Shown: positions 36,766 to 45,065, counted from the first letter of the stretch. The stretch is 64,000 nt of DNA from AC-32 sp963754265 (GCA_963754265.1 CAVWFB010000016.1:496001-560000), one strand, 5' to 3'. The notes: generated by a model not told the origin, from the letters alone. Translations and numbers: made by a program.

Positions 36766-36955
36766 GTGCGCGGTTTGCCCTCCCGAACCGCGCAGGAGAC
36801 GCTGCCGTGGAGCTGGTACTCCGAGCCCGAGCTACTGCGGCGAGAGCAGGAGCGGATCTTTCGCCGCGCCTGGCAGTACGCCGGTCCGGCCGATGCCGGT
36901 GAGCGAACGCCTGATCGCGCACTTCCAGGGACTCGTCCGGGAGGCGCTCGCATGA
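36766..36955 (+). pseudogene. Rieske-type oxygenase alpha subunit gene reduced to its two ends
   Basis: From the GTG at 36766 the reading LPWSWYSEPELLRREQERI and then RRAWQYAG matches the N-terminus of ring-hydroxylating/Rieske oxygenase large subunits. Ten bases later, in the +1 frame, VSERLIAHFQGLVREALA and a stop at 36955 matches their usual C-terminus. The Rieske and iron-binding domains (about 300-350 residues) are missing, so a deletion of about 1 kb with a frame change near 36890-36900 is implied. The old stop overlaps the next ATG (ATGA), a relic of an operon. Confidence 0.7.
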
Positions 36956-37371
36956 AGCTCTCGCTGGTGTGCCTTGCCGCTGCCATGCTCGTCCTCCCCG
37001 CTTGCGGATCGAGCCCGCCTTCGACCGAGAGCGTCGTCCGCGCGTGGAGCCAGGCGCTCAACACCGACGACAACGAACAGGCCGCCAATCTCTTCGCTCC
37101 CGGTGCCGAGGTCGTTCAGCCGGGGCAAGTCCTGACGCTGCGCACGCACACGGAAGCCGTCCAGTGGAACGCCGGGCTTCCCTGCGCCGGGCGCATCGTC
37201 TCGATCGAGAGCGAGGGCCAGACCGCGACCGCGACCTTCGAGCTCGGTGACCGCCCTCACAGCCGGTGCAACGGGCCAGGCGACCGCGCGACCGCGGTCT
37301 TCAAGGTGGTCAAGGGCAAGATCGTCCTCTGGCACCAGACCGGGTCGTCCGAGGGCGGGCCTGCTATTTAG
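36952..37371 (+). CDS. Putative lipoprotein with an NTF2-like domain
   Basis: 139 residues. Signal with lipobox LVLPAC (Cys about residue 18), then a domain of about 115 residues beginning TESVVRAWSQALNTDDNEQAANLFAPGAEV, as in SnoaL/NTF2-like folds. Function unknown. It would have been coupled to the deleted Rieske gene. Its stop codon TAG is formed by a target TA plus the first base of the MITE-like element, so the original C-terminus may have been altered. Confidence 0.75.
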   Translation: MKLSLVCLAAAMLVLPACGSSPPSTESVVRAWSQALNTDDNEQAANLFAPGAEVVQPGQVLTLRTHTEAVQWNAGLPCAGRIVSIESEGQTATATFELGDRPHSRCNGPGDRATAVFKVVKGKIVLWHQTGSSEGGPAI

Positions 37372-37533
37372 GAGGGCTTGGCGGAACGTCGCTCGTCGAC
37401 GGAGTGCGATGGTCGTTCCGAGGCAAGGACGCAGGGAGCGTTCGTACCTGGAAGGTACGGGCGCGACTGAGGACGCGGCATCGGGGCGAGCAGCGCGCTC
37501 CGGCGGCACAGACGCCGTTGCGTCAAGCCCTCC
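37371..37533. mobile_element. MITE-like element with TA flanks
   Basis: 163 bp bounded by perfect 10-bp inverted ends GGAGGGCTTG (37371-37380) and CAAGCCCTCC (37524-37533), with partial inverted similarity continuing for about 25 bp more. TA stands on each side (37369-37370 and 37534-37535), as expected for a TA target duplication of the IS630/Tc1-mariner type. No coding capacity. It lies between two convergent genes and supplies the G of both TAG stops. Family assignment is inference. Confidence 0.6.
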
Positions 37534-38618
37534 TAGTTGACGGAGAGGGCGCCGACGAGCTGCCCGGCCGTCAACGTCCGGCGGATCGAGCGCAGGCCAC
37601 GGTCCCGTGAGCGGAACGCGTCCACGACCTCCGGGTCGAACTGCGCGCCCGACTCGGCCTCGATCTCGCGCGTCGCCGCCGCCCATGTGAGCGCGGGGCG
37701 GTACGGGCGGTCGCTCGTCATCGCGTCGAGCGCGTCGGCGACCGCGAAGATCCGCGCCGCGACCGGAATCTCGTCACCCGCGCGGCGATCGGGGTAGCCG
37801 CGCCCGTCCCAGCGCTCGTGGTGGGAGCGGACGATCTCGAGGCCCCTCTCCTGGAGGAAGGTGACGCCGCGCAGGAGCTGCTCGCCCAACACGGTGTGGG
37901 TCTGCATCAGCCGGCGCTCGGTGCTCGTGAGCGGGCCAGGCTTCTGGAGGATGTAGTCGGGAATCCCGATCTTCCCGACATCGTGGAGCATGAATCCGTA
38001 CTCGACGCTCTCGTCCTCTACGAGCTCCGGCGCCATCTCCTGCGCGAGCACGACCGCGTAGCGGTGGACCCGCTGCGAGTGCTCGCCCGTTCCCGTGTCC
38101 TTCGACTCGAGTGCGCTCGCAAGGGCGGTCACCGTCTCGTGGTAGGCGTCCTGCAGCAGGCGCCTCTGGCCGCGCTCGACCTCGAGCAGGTGACGCAGGT
38201 CGCGAGCGTAGAGCAGCAACTGCTCGTCTGTCTGCCGCTTCCCGCTCGCGCGGAAGGGCGTTGCGTGGAGCCCGGCGGCGACCCGCTCCACGATCGCGAG
38301 CAGCTCCAGCGGGCTGAACGGCTTGAGCATGAACGCTTCCGCGCCGACCTCGGCCGCCGTCGCCTCGTCGGCCATGTCCGAACCGGTGAGGAGCACGACC
38401 GGGATGTCGCGGGTCGCGCGCGAGGCCTTCAGCTGGGCGCAGAACGCTGCCCCGTCCAGGCCGGGCATGCTGACGTCGAGCACGATCGCGTCCGGACGGG
38501 CGACCTCGATGCGCTCCCGGGCCGTCATTGCATTCGAGGCCTCGTCGACCTCGACGTCCACGGCTTCGAACGTCGTGCGGAGAAGTGCACGAAGTCCGTC
38601 GTCGTCATCAACGAGCAA
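37533..38618 (-). CDS. Response regulator with HD-GYP domain
   Basis: 361 residues from TTG 38618. Receiver domain with Asp48 (IVLDVSMPGLDG) and LKPF; HD-GYP domain at about 160-340 with HSQRVHRYA, LHDVGKIGIP, and SHHERWDGRGYPD. HD-GYP proteins hydrolyse cyclic di-GMP, so phosphorylation of the receiver probably tunes c-di-GMP level. The ribosome site GGAGG fits better a CTG at 38627, giving the usual MRLLLVDDDDG start. The stop codon includes a base from the adjoining MITE-like element. Confidence 0.93.
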   Translation of the reverse strand: MLVDDDDGLRALLRTTFEAVDVEVDEASNAMTARERIEVARPDAIVLDVSMPGLDGAAFCAQLKASRATRDIPVVLLTGSDMADEATAAEVGAEAFMLKPFSPLELLAIVERVAAGLHATPFRASGKRQTDEQLLLYARDLRHLLEVERGQRRLLQDAYHETVTALASALESKDTGTGEHSQRVHRYAVVLAQEMAPELVEDESVEYGFMLHDVGKIGIPDYILQKPGPLTSTERRLMQTHTVLGEQLLRGVTFLQERGLEIVRSHHERWDGRGYPDRRAGDEIPVAARIFAVADALDAMTSDRPYRPALTWAAATREIEAESGAQFDPEVVDAFRSRDRGLRSIRRTLTAGQLVGALSVN

Positions 38619-38689
38619 GAGGCGCAGGGCGGCCGTCCTCCTTCGTAGCTTCGTCTACCTATGTCGGCCAAAAGCCGAGAGGTCTTGAG

Positions 38690-39520
38690 CTAGTAGATGT
38701 AAAAACCTGCGCCAGACTTGCGGCCCAGTTTCCCTGCATCTACGAGATTTCTGAGCAATGGGCAAGGCTCGTAGCGCGTTTCGCCGAGCCCGTCGCGCAG
38801 CACCTCCATGATTGCGACACATGTATCGAGGCCGATCAGGTCGGCCAGCGCGAGGGGTCCCATCGGGTGGTTGAAGCCCAGTTTCGCGATCGTGTCGATC
38901 GCCTCAGGCTCGGCGACGCCCTCGTGCAGCGCCCACACCGCCTCGTTGATGTAGGGCATCAGGATCCGGTTCGAGACGAACCCCGGGAAGTCGTTCGCGA
39001 CGGCCGGCGTCTTGCCCAACTCCCGTGCGAGCTCCGTGATCGCCTCCGCGGTCTCGTCCGAGGTCTCACTGCCGCGGACGACCTCGACCAGCTGGAGCAC
39101 CGGCACCGGGTTGAAGAAGTGCATCCCGATCACCCGATCGGGGCGCGAGGTCGCAGCCGCGAGCGAGCCGATCGGGATCGAGGAGGTGTTCGACGCGAGG
39201 ACCGCTTCGTTCGGAAGCACCTCGTCCGCCCGCCGGAAGACGCCCTCCTTCACCGCGGCGTCCTCGACAACCGCCTCGACCATCAGGTCGGCGGGAACGA
39301 GGTCGGCGACCGGCTCGACCCGCGCAAGCACCTCGTCGGGGTCCGCCCCACCCTTCTCGGCGAGCCGCGTCAGGCTCTTGCGCATCGTCTCCAGGCCGCG
39401 CTCGACAGCGCCCGGCGCGGCGTCGTGCAGCGACACGCGGCGGCCGGACGCCGCCATCACCTGCGCGATCCCGCCGCCCATCTGGCCTGCACCGACGACC
39501 AGGACATGACCGAATCTCAC
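38690..39520 (-). CDS. 3-hydroxybutyryl/3-hydroxyacyl-CoA dehydrogenase
   Basis: 276 residues. NAD-binding motif VLVVGAGQMGGGIAQ, EAVVEDAAVK, catalytic His in GMHFFNPVPVLQLVEVV, then VANDFPGFVSNRI and the C-terminal PLRN-like end LDTCVAIMEVL. Oxidises (S)-3-hydroxyacyl-CoA in beta-oxidation. GTG 39520 overlaps the stop of the acetyltransferase frame (GTGA), so thiolase-acetyltransferase-dehydrogenase form an operon. Confidence 0.95.
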   Translation of the reverse strand: MRFGHVLVVGAGQMGGGIAQVMAASGRRVSLHDAAPGAVERGLETMRKSLTRLAEKGGADPDEVLARVEPVADLVPADLMVEAVVEDAAVKEGVFRRADEVLPNEAVLASNTSSIPIGSLAAATSRPDRVIGMHFFNPVPVLQLVEVVRGSETSDETAEAITELARELGKTPAVANDFPGFVSNRILMPYINEAVWALHEGVAEPEAIDTIAKLGFNHPMGPLALADLIGLDTCVAIMEVLRDGLGETRYEPCPLLRNLVDAGKLGRKSGAGFYIY

Positions 39521-40042
39521 GCGAGCTCGCCCTCGGTGATCGCGTACAGGACGTAGTCGTCCCGGCCCCGCACTGACGGCATGAACGAGCGGAGAACGCC
39601 TTCCTGCGGTGAACCCGAGCTTCTCGAAGACGCGGCGCATCGCCGTGTTCTCGACCCAGGTGGATGCCTGAACCCGCGCGGCCTCCTCGTGCTCGAACAG
39701 GTAGCCCGTCAGCAGCCGGATCGCGTCGGTGCCCAGGCCCCGGCCGCGGTCGGACGTCTCGAAGAGCGAGATCCCCAGCTCGTAGACGCCCTGCGGCATC
39801 GAGCGCGGCGGCTGCCTGGCGTCGATCTCACCGACCAGGCGCCCCTCGCACTCGATCCCGAGATCGAGCCAGCCGTCCACGAAATGGCCCGAGTTGGCGA
39901 CCCGCTGCTTCAGCCGCTCGTAGGCCTGCGGCGTCGACATCCAGGGGGCGGTGTCGTCGCCCAAGCGCGCGTCCCAGACCGTCTCCAGCTCGTCCGGTTG
40001 CAGCGGCCGCAGCGAGACTCGGTCACCCTCGAGCGAGATCAC
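39517..40042 (-). pseudogene. GNAT family acetyltransferase, frameshifted
   Basis: GTG 40042 begins VISLEGDRVSLRPLQPDELE, typical of RimJ-type GNAT enzymes; acetyl-CoA loop SDRGRGLGTDAIRLL and the later WVENTAMRRVFEKLGFT are present. After this the frame fails. Removing one G at about 39603 restores EGVLRSFMPSVRGRDDY and a stop at 39517-39519, which then overlaps the next GTG. One-base error or a genuine mutation. Substrate unknown. Confidence 0.8.
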
Positions 40043-41190
40043 ACCTCTAGGAGCAGCGCATCGCCCTGGCCGCCGCCGGAGCAGATCGCCGCCAGGCCGA
40101 GGCCGCCGCCGTTCCGGTGCAGCTCGTGGATCATCGTCGCGAGGATCCGCGCGCCCGAGGCGCCGATCGGGTGCCCGAGCGCGACCGCGCCGCCGTTCAC
40201 GTTCACCCGCTCCGGGTCGGCGCCCAGCATCTCCGTCGAGTTCAGCACCACCGAGGAGAACGCCTCGTTCAGCTCGACCCGCTCGACGTCCTCGATCGAC
40301 TTCCCGGCCTTCTCGAGCGCGATCGCGCCGGCCTTCGCCGGGGTGCGCGCGAGGTAGGCGAAGTCGTCTGCGACGTAGCCCTGCGAGAGGATCGTGGCGA
40401 GCACCTCGAGCCCTCGCTTGCGGGCGAACTCCTCGCTCGTGACCACGAGGGCGCCCGCGCCGTCGTTGACGCCGGGCGCATTGCCGGCCGTGGTCGTGCC
40501 CTCGGGGTCGAAGACCGGCTTCAGGCGCGCCAGCTTCTCGAGCGAGGTGTCGCGGCGCGGCCCCTCGTCGACGGCGAACTCGCCGACCGGGACGAGCTCC
40601 GGATCGAAGAGACCCTCGTCGATCGCCTTGACCGCGCGCTCGTGGGAGCGCAGAGCCCAGCGATCCTGATCCTCGCGCGAGATGCCGAGCTCGCGGGAGA
40701 CGAACGAGGCCTGCTCGACCATGTGGCGCTCGTCGAAGGTCGAGATGAGCCCGTCGTGGGTCATCAGGTCGATCAGCGTCCCGTCGCCGAGCCGGTAGCC
40801 GAAGCGCGCGCGTTTGAGCACGTACGGCGCATTCGACATCGACTCCATCCCGCCGGCCACGACGACCTGCACATCGCCGGCCCGGATCATCTGATCCGCG
40901 ATCTCCACCGCGCGGATCGAGGAGGCGCAGACCTTGTTGACCGTGTCCGAGGGCAGCTCGACCGGAAGGCCGGCTCCCACCGTCGCCTGCCGGGCGGGCG
41001 CCTGGCCGGCTCCGCCCTGGAGCACCTGGCCCATGACCGCGTACTCGACCTCGTCGTTCTCGACCCCTGCGCGGTCGAGGGCGGCCCTGATCGCGATCGC
41101 TCCGAGCTCGGTCGCCTGGTGGTGTGCCAGTGCGCCTCCGAGGCGCCCGAAGGGCGTCCGAACGGCCGAGACGATCACGGATCGAGACAT
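40039..41190 (-). CDS. Acetyl-CoA C-acetyltransferase (thiolase)
   Basis: 383 residues. Nucleophilic Cys in VNKVCASSIRAVE, His in GGAVALGHPIGASGARI and second Cys in AAICSGGGQGDALL. Splits 3-ketoacyl-CoA or condenses acetyl-CoA. Start at ATG 41190 (MSRSVIVSAVRTPFG). The stop overlaps the acetyltransferase GTG. Confidence 0.96.
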   Translation of the reverse strand: MSRSVIVSAVRTPFGRLGGALAHHQATELGAIAIRAALDRAGVENDEVEYAVMGQVLQGGAGQAPARQATVGAGLPVELPSDTVNKVCASSIRAVEIADQMIRAGDVQVVVAGGMESMSNAPYVLKRARFGYRLGDGTLIDLMTHDGLISTFDERHMVEQASFVSRELGISREDQDRWALRSHERAVKAIDEGLFDPELVPVGEFAVDEGPRRDTSLEKLARLKPVFDPEGTTTAGNAPGVNDGAGALVVTSEEFARKRGLEVLATILSQGYVADDFAYLARTPAKAGAIALEKAGKSIEDVERVELNEAFSSVVLNSTEMLGADPERVNVNGGAVALGHPIGASGARILATMIHELHRNGGGLGLAAICSGGGQGDALLLEV

Positions 41191-41237
41191 TCGGAGCAGC
41201 GTAACAACGGCCATCCGGTCGGCCGCCTAGCCCTCCC

Positions 41238-42038
41238 TTAGCTGCGGCGGATCGGCAGCGGCGGCAGCGTCTTCGGCAGCGTCGCCTCGTGCGCACGGGC
41301 GGCGCGACGGTCACGCATCCGCCCCGCGAGCATGATCCCGAGCGGAACGAGCACGATCAGCGCGAGCAACGAGAGCGGGACGACGATCCAGAGCGGGCTG
41401 AGGGCCGCCTTGTCGGCGCGGAGGTCGGCCCGCGCGCCGCCGGTGTAGTCGGCCGGGCCGGTCTCGTGCTGGCGCCCAACGCCGATCGGCGTGAAGGTCG
41501 CCATCGGCGAGAAGGTGTCGACGCGCCAGGCCCCGCGCTGCTGGCGCAGCTCCGCGTGGAAGATGATCTGGCCCACTTTCCTCGGTCGCGTGGAGGAGAG
41601 CATCAGGGCGACGCCGACATCGCGCCGGTACGAGTAGTTGACGCGCCAGTTGCCCGCGACCCCGCGCGTGACCGCCGGATAGACGTAGATCGGCGACGAT
41701 CCGCGCCGCCACTGCTCTCGGGTCGTCCCACCGCGGAAGTTCGGCGTGACCAGGTCGTAGGCGGCGTTCAGGTTCCTCTGTGCGACGCCGTCGCGCACGA
41801 AGGCGACCAGCGTCTTGCCGATCTTGCGCCGGTCGGCTTTCGTCAGCCGCACGGGCTTCTGGTTGCCGGTCACGACCGGCTTTCCCTTCTGGAAGACCTC
41901 CTTGTCGCGCACATTCTCGTTCAGGGTCAGCCGGGTGATCCCGAACGCGACGGCGCCCGCCACCACGAGGAGGACGGCGACGCGGGCCGCCCGGCGACGC
42001 CGGCGCGGCGAGGCAAGCAGTCCCGAAGACCCCTTCAT
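41238..42038 (-). CDS. Membrane-anchored protein, member 3 of the three-paralog family
   Basis: 266 residues. N-terminal span after a basic stretch (SPRRRRRAARVAVLLVVAGA), outer domain with FQKGKPVVT, GVAQRNLNAAYDLVTP, FRGGTTREQWRRGSSPI and WRVDTFSP, then a second span (LWIVVPLSLLALIVLVPLGI) and the tail TLPKTLPPLPIRRS. Architecture matches the member at 26827-27594, including the TLPPLP end. It is 14 kb from the other two. Function unknown; divergent from the trp operon. Confidence 0.75.
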   Translation of the reverse strand: MKGSSGLLASPRRRRRAARVAVLLVVAGAVAFGITRLTLNENVRDKEVFQKGKPVVTGNQKPVRLTKADRRKIGKTLVAFVRDGVAQRNLNAAYDLVTPNFRGGTTREQWRRGSSPIYVYPAVTRGVAGNWRVNYSYRRDVGVALMLSSTRPRKVGQIIFHAELRQQRGAWRVDTFSPMATFTPIGVGRQHETGPADYTGGARADLRADKAALSPLWIVVPLSLLALIVLVPLGIMLAGRMRDRRAARAHEATLPKTLPPLPIRRS

Positions 42039-42078
42039 CGGGCTTCAGTGTGCCAGCCGATGTCAACCCTCCGCGCCC

Positions 42079-42108
42079 TTGACGTACGGGCCGCGTGGCA
42101 CCTACCCT
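42079..42108 (+). promoter_or_regulatory. Promoter of the trp operon
   Basis: -35 TTGACG (42079-42084), 18-bp spacer, -10 TACCCT (42103-42108). The predicted start of transcription falls on the A of the trpL ATG at 42116. Confidence 0.75.
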
Positions 42109-42115
42109 GCGGGCG

Positions 42116-42181
42116 ATGACTTCCGTCACGCTGACCTGGGGCTGGGCCTGGCGCCACGAGCGGGGCGGGAGCGTCGGCTGA
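42116..42181 (+). CDS. trpL: trp operon leader peptide
   Basis: 21 residues, MTSVTLTWGWAWRHERGGSV then G and a TGA stop. Three Trp codons (42137, 42143, 42149) within five codons sit about 60 nt before an intrinsic terminator and trpE. This is the classic layout of ribosome-mediated attenuation: a ribosome held at Trp codons when Trp-tRNA is short would stop the terminator from forming. There is no ribosome site; the -10 box is 7 nt upstream, so it should be translated as a leaderless mRNA. Confidence 0.85.
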   Translation: MTSVTLTWGWAWRHERGGSVG

Positions 42182-42211
42182 CCTGACCTAGACGCACCTC
42201 GTTCCGCTCGC

Positions 42212-42237
42212 AGACCTTCCAGCCGGAGGGTCTTTTT
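42212..42237 (+). terminator. trp attenuator (intrinsic terminator)
   Basis: Stem AGACCTTCC (42212-42220) with GGAGGGTCT (42225-42233), one G-U pair, loop AGCC, followed by TTTTT. It stands directly before trpE and even contains its GGAGG ribosome site. A second complementary pair, 42157-42163 with 42204-42210, precedes it; the antiterminator pairing is not resolved by eye. Confidence 0.85.
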
Positions 42238-42244
42238 GTTTGCC

Positions 42245-43480
42245 ATGAACGCATTGACCGTCGTCTCAACCGACCTGATCACCCCCCTCGGGGCCTACCT
42301 CCGGCTGCGCGAGTCCGGCCGCGCGAGCTTCCTGCTCGAGTCGGTCGAGAAGGGCCGGTTGGGCCGGCACTCGTTCATCGGCGCGGGCTCGCGGCTGGTC
42401 GACTTCGCCGAGGCCGAGCGCTGCGGCCTGCCCGTCGTCGGCTACCTCGGCTACGACCACGCCGCCCGGCTGGAGCCGACCGTGCCCCTGCCCGACGACG
42501 GGCGCGGGCTGCCGGAGAGCCGCTTCGTCGTCGCCGACACGCTCGTCCGATTCGACCACGGCCTCGGGATGGCCGAGGTGCTCTGCGGCGAGCCGGGAGC
42601 CGTGGCCGACCTGCTCGCGGGCCCGCAGCCCTCGACGGCGGCGGCCGAGCCCCGGACGCCTGCGGGCTCGACCCGCCGCCTGCCCTCGCGACACCAGTAC
42701 GAGCGTGCGGTGGTGCGCGCGAAGGAGCACATCCGGGCCGGCGACGCCTTCCAGATCGTGCTCTCGCAGCGGGCAGAGCGGCCGACCTCCGCGTCGGCGC
42801 TCGAGCTCTACCGCTCGCTCCGGCGCGTCAACCCGTCGCCGTACCTGTTCCTGCTCGAGCTCGACGGGCTCGCCCTGATCGGCTCCTCGCCCGAGACCCT
42901 CGTGAAGGCGGAGGGCCGGCGGGCCTCGCTGAACCCGATTGCCGGCACCACTAGTCCCGGCGAAGGCGACGCGGAACGGCTGCTGGGGTCCGAGAAAGAC
43001 CGGGCGGAGCACGTGATGCTCGTCGACCTCGGGCGCAACGATCTGTCGCGGGTGTGCCGGGCCGGGACGGTCCGCCTCGCGCGCTACCTCGAGCCCGAAC
43101 GCTTCTCGCACGTGACGCACCTCGTCTCCGAGGTCGTCGGCGAGCTCGAGCAGGGCATCTCGCACTTCGACCTCCTGCGCGCCTGCTTTCCGGCCGGAAC
43201 CGTGTCCGGAGCACCGAAGGTTCGGGCGCTGCAGCTCATCTCGGAGCTCGAGCAGTACCGCCGGGGGCCGTACGCGGGCGCCGTCCTCTACGCGCTCCCG
43301 GGCGAGGCGCTCGACGCCTGCATCGCCATCAGGACGATCGTGCTCCACGAGGGGACTGCTCTGCTCCAGGCGGGCGCCGGGATCGTGGCCGACTCCGACC
43401 CGGCGGCCGAGCACGACGAGTGCCTGCGAAAGCTCGCAGCCCTGGAGACGGCGATCGAGCTCGCGGAGGCGCGCGCGTGA
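42245..43480 (+). CDS. trpE: Anthranilate synthase component I
   Basis: 411 residues. Converts chorismate plus ammonia to anthranilate. Chorismate-binding domain: FQIVLSQRAERP, GSSPETLVKAEGRRASLNPIA-type core (NPIAGTTSPGE), HVMLVDLGRNDLSRV, FPAGTVSGAPKVRALQLI and AGAGIVADSDPAAEHDE. Shorter at the N-terminus than the usual about 500 residues. ATG 42245 is used here; TTG 42236 is in frame and better spaced from GGAGG (42225-42229). Confidence 0.95.
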   Translation: MNALTVVSTDLITPLGAYLRLRESGRASFLLESVEKGRLGRHSFIGAGSRLVDFAEAERCGLPVVGYLGYDHAARLEPTVPLPDDGRGLPESRFVVADTLVRFDHGLGMAEVLCGEPGAVADLLAGPQPSTAAAEPRTPAGSTRRLPSRHQYERAVVRAKEHIRAGDAFQIVLSQRAERPTSASALELYRSLRRVNPSPYLFLLELDGLALIGSSPETLVKAEGRRASLNPIAGTTSPGEGDAERLLGSEKDRAEHVMLVDLGRNDLSRVCRAGTVRLARYLEPERFSHVTHLVSEVVGELEQGISHFDLLRACFPAGTVSGAPKVRALQLISELEQYRRGPYAGAVLYALPGEALDACIAIRTIVLHEGTALLQAGAGIVADSDPAAEHDECLRKLAALETAIELAEARA

Positions 43481-44040
43481 TACTCCTGATCGACAACTAC
43501 GACTCCTTCACTTACAACCTCGCGCACCTCTTCGGCGAGCTGGGCGCGGAGGTGACCGTGCGACGCAACGACGAGATCGATCCGGACGGCGCCGAGGGTC
43601 TTGCGCCTTCGCACCTCGTCGTCTCCCCCGGTCCCGGCCGCCCCGCAGCTGCCGGCGCGACCGTGGAGATCGTGCGGCGGCTTGCTCCGACGGTGCCGAC
43701 GCTCGGCGTCTGCCTCGGCCACCAGGCGATCGTCGAGGCCTTCGGGGGCGAGATCGGGCAGGCCCGCCGGCTCGTCCACGGCAAGGCGAGCGCGATCGAC
43801 CACGACGGGCGCGGCCTGTTCCAGGGTCTCCCGGAGGCGTTCGAGGCCGGCCGCTACCACTCGCTTGCGGCGACCGCCGTGCCCGACTGCCTGGAGGTCT
43901 CGGCCACGTGCACCGAGGGCGAGGTGATGGCGGTGCGCCACCGCGAGCTGCCCGTGGACGGCGTCCAGTTCCACCCCGAGTCGGTGCTGACGCCGGCCGG
44001 CCCGGCGCTCGCCCGCAACTTCCTGGAGCGACCGCGATGA
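43477..44040 (+). CDS. trpG: Anthranilate synthase component II (glutamine amidotransferase)
   Basis: 187 residues. Supplies ammonia from glutamine to TrpE. Class I amidotransferase motifs: LLIDNYDSFTYNLAHLFGE, VVSPGPGRP, nucleophile Cys in LGVCLGHQAI, and FHPES with the His/Glu pair. GTG start overlapping the trpE stop (GTGA). Confidence 0.97.
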   Translation: MILLIDNYDSFTYNLAHLFGELGAEVTVRRNDEIDPDGAEGLAPSHLVVSPGPGRPAAAGATVEIVRRLAPTVPTLGVCLGHQAIVEAFGGEIGQARRLVHGKASAIDHDGRGLFQGLPEAFEAGRYHSLAATAVPDCLEVSATCTEGEVMAVRHRELPVDGVQFHPESVLTPAGPALARNFLERPR

Positions 44041-45065
44041 CCGTGCAGGAGGCGCTGGCCCGGCTGCTAGACGGGCACGACCTCTCCCGCGACGAGGCAC
44101 GGGCGGTCATGAACGAGGTGATGGAGGGCGCGGCGACCCAGGCGCAGATCGGCGGCCTGCTGGTGGCGCTCCGCCTCAAGGGCGAGACCGCGAACGAGAT
44201 CGCCGGCTGCGCGGAGGCGATGCGCTCCCACGTGCTCTCGGTGCGGCCGAAGCGGGACGACCTCGTCGACACCGCCGGCACGGGCGGCGACGGGGCGGGC
44301 ACGATCAACATCTCGACCGCGGCGGCCCTCGTGGCGGCGGCGGCAGGCGCCGCGGTCGCGAAGCACGGCAACCGCGCGGTCTCGTCGGCGTGCGGGTCGG
44401 CGGACGTGCTCGAGTCGCTGGGCTTCAGGCTGGAGCTGCCGCCTGCAAGGATCGAGCGCTCGATCGACGAGCTCGGCTTCGGCTTCCTGTTCGCGCCGAC
44501 GCACCACCCGGCGATGCGCCACGCTGCCCCCGTACGTCGCGAGCTCGCGGCGAGGACGGTGTTCAACGTGCTCGGCCCCTTGACCAACCCGGCAGGAGCC
44601 CGGGCGCAGGTGGTCGGGGTCTATGCGCCCTCGCTGGTGCGCACGATCGCCGAGGTCCTAGCCCAGCTGGGCGCCCGGCGGGCGTTCGTGGTCCACGGCG
44701 CGGATGGAATCGACGAGCTCTCGCCGACTGGGCCGAATCTCGTCTGCGAGGTCGTCGACGGCGAGGTGCGCGAGCGTGAGATCGACCCACTCGAGCTCGG
44801 CGTGCCCCGCTGCGACCCGGCCGAGCTGCGAGGTGGCTCGCCCGCCGAGAACGCGGAGGCGATCCGAGCGGTTTTCGCCGGCGAGGACGGCGGCCGTCGC
44901 TCGGCGGTCCTGCTGAACGCCGCGGGCGCGCTTGCAGCGGCCGGTCACGGCCGCGACCTCGCCGAAGGGCTCGAGCTTGCCCGCGAGGCGGTCGACTCGG
45001 GTGCCGCCGCGGTCCGGCTGGAGGCTCTCGCTGCGTTCTCCCAGGCAACGGAGGTCCCGGCCTGA
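44037..45065 (+). CDS. trpD: Anthranilate phosphoribosyltransferase
   Basis: 342 residues. Joins anthranilate to PRPP. PRPP loop DTAGTGGDGAGTINISTAAAL, KHGNRAVSSACGSADVLE, and FAPTHHPAMRHAAPVRREL. ATG 44037 overlaps the trpG stop (ATGA). Confidence 0.97.
   Translation: MTVQEALARLLDGHDLSRDEARAVMNEVMEGAATQAQIGGLLVALRLKGETANEIAGCAEAMRSHVLSVRPKRDDLVDTAGTGGDGAGTINISTAAALVAAAAGAAVAKHGNRAVSSACGSADVLESLGFRLELPPARIERSIDELGFGFLFAPTHHPAMRHAAPVRRELAARTVFNVLGPLTNPAGARAQVVGVYAPSLVRTIAEVLAQLGARRAFVVHGADGIDELSPTGPNLVCEVVDGEVREREIDPLELGVPRCDPAELRGGSPAENAEAIRAVFAGEDGGRRSAVLLNAAGALAAAGHGRDLAEGLELAREAVDSGAAAVRLEALAAFSQATEVPA

Noticed and set aside
36553..37371. One gene running from the Rieske start into the lipoprotein
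   Set aside because: The two are in frame by chance across the deletion scar, but the lipoprotein has its own signal peptide and ATG, and the Rieske C-terminus is readable in the other frame.
42236..42244. TTG 42236 as the annotated trpE start
   Set aside because: It lies in the terminator T tract; ATG 42245 was preferred, though TTG has better ribosome-site spacing, so it stays possible.
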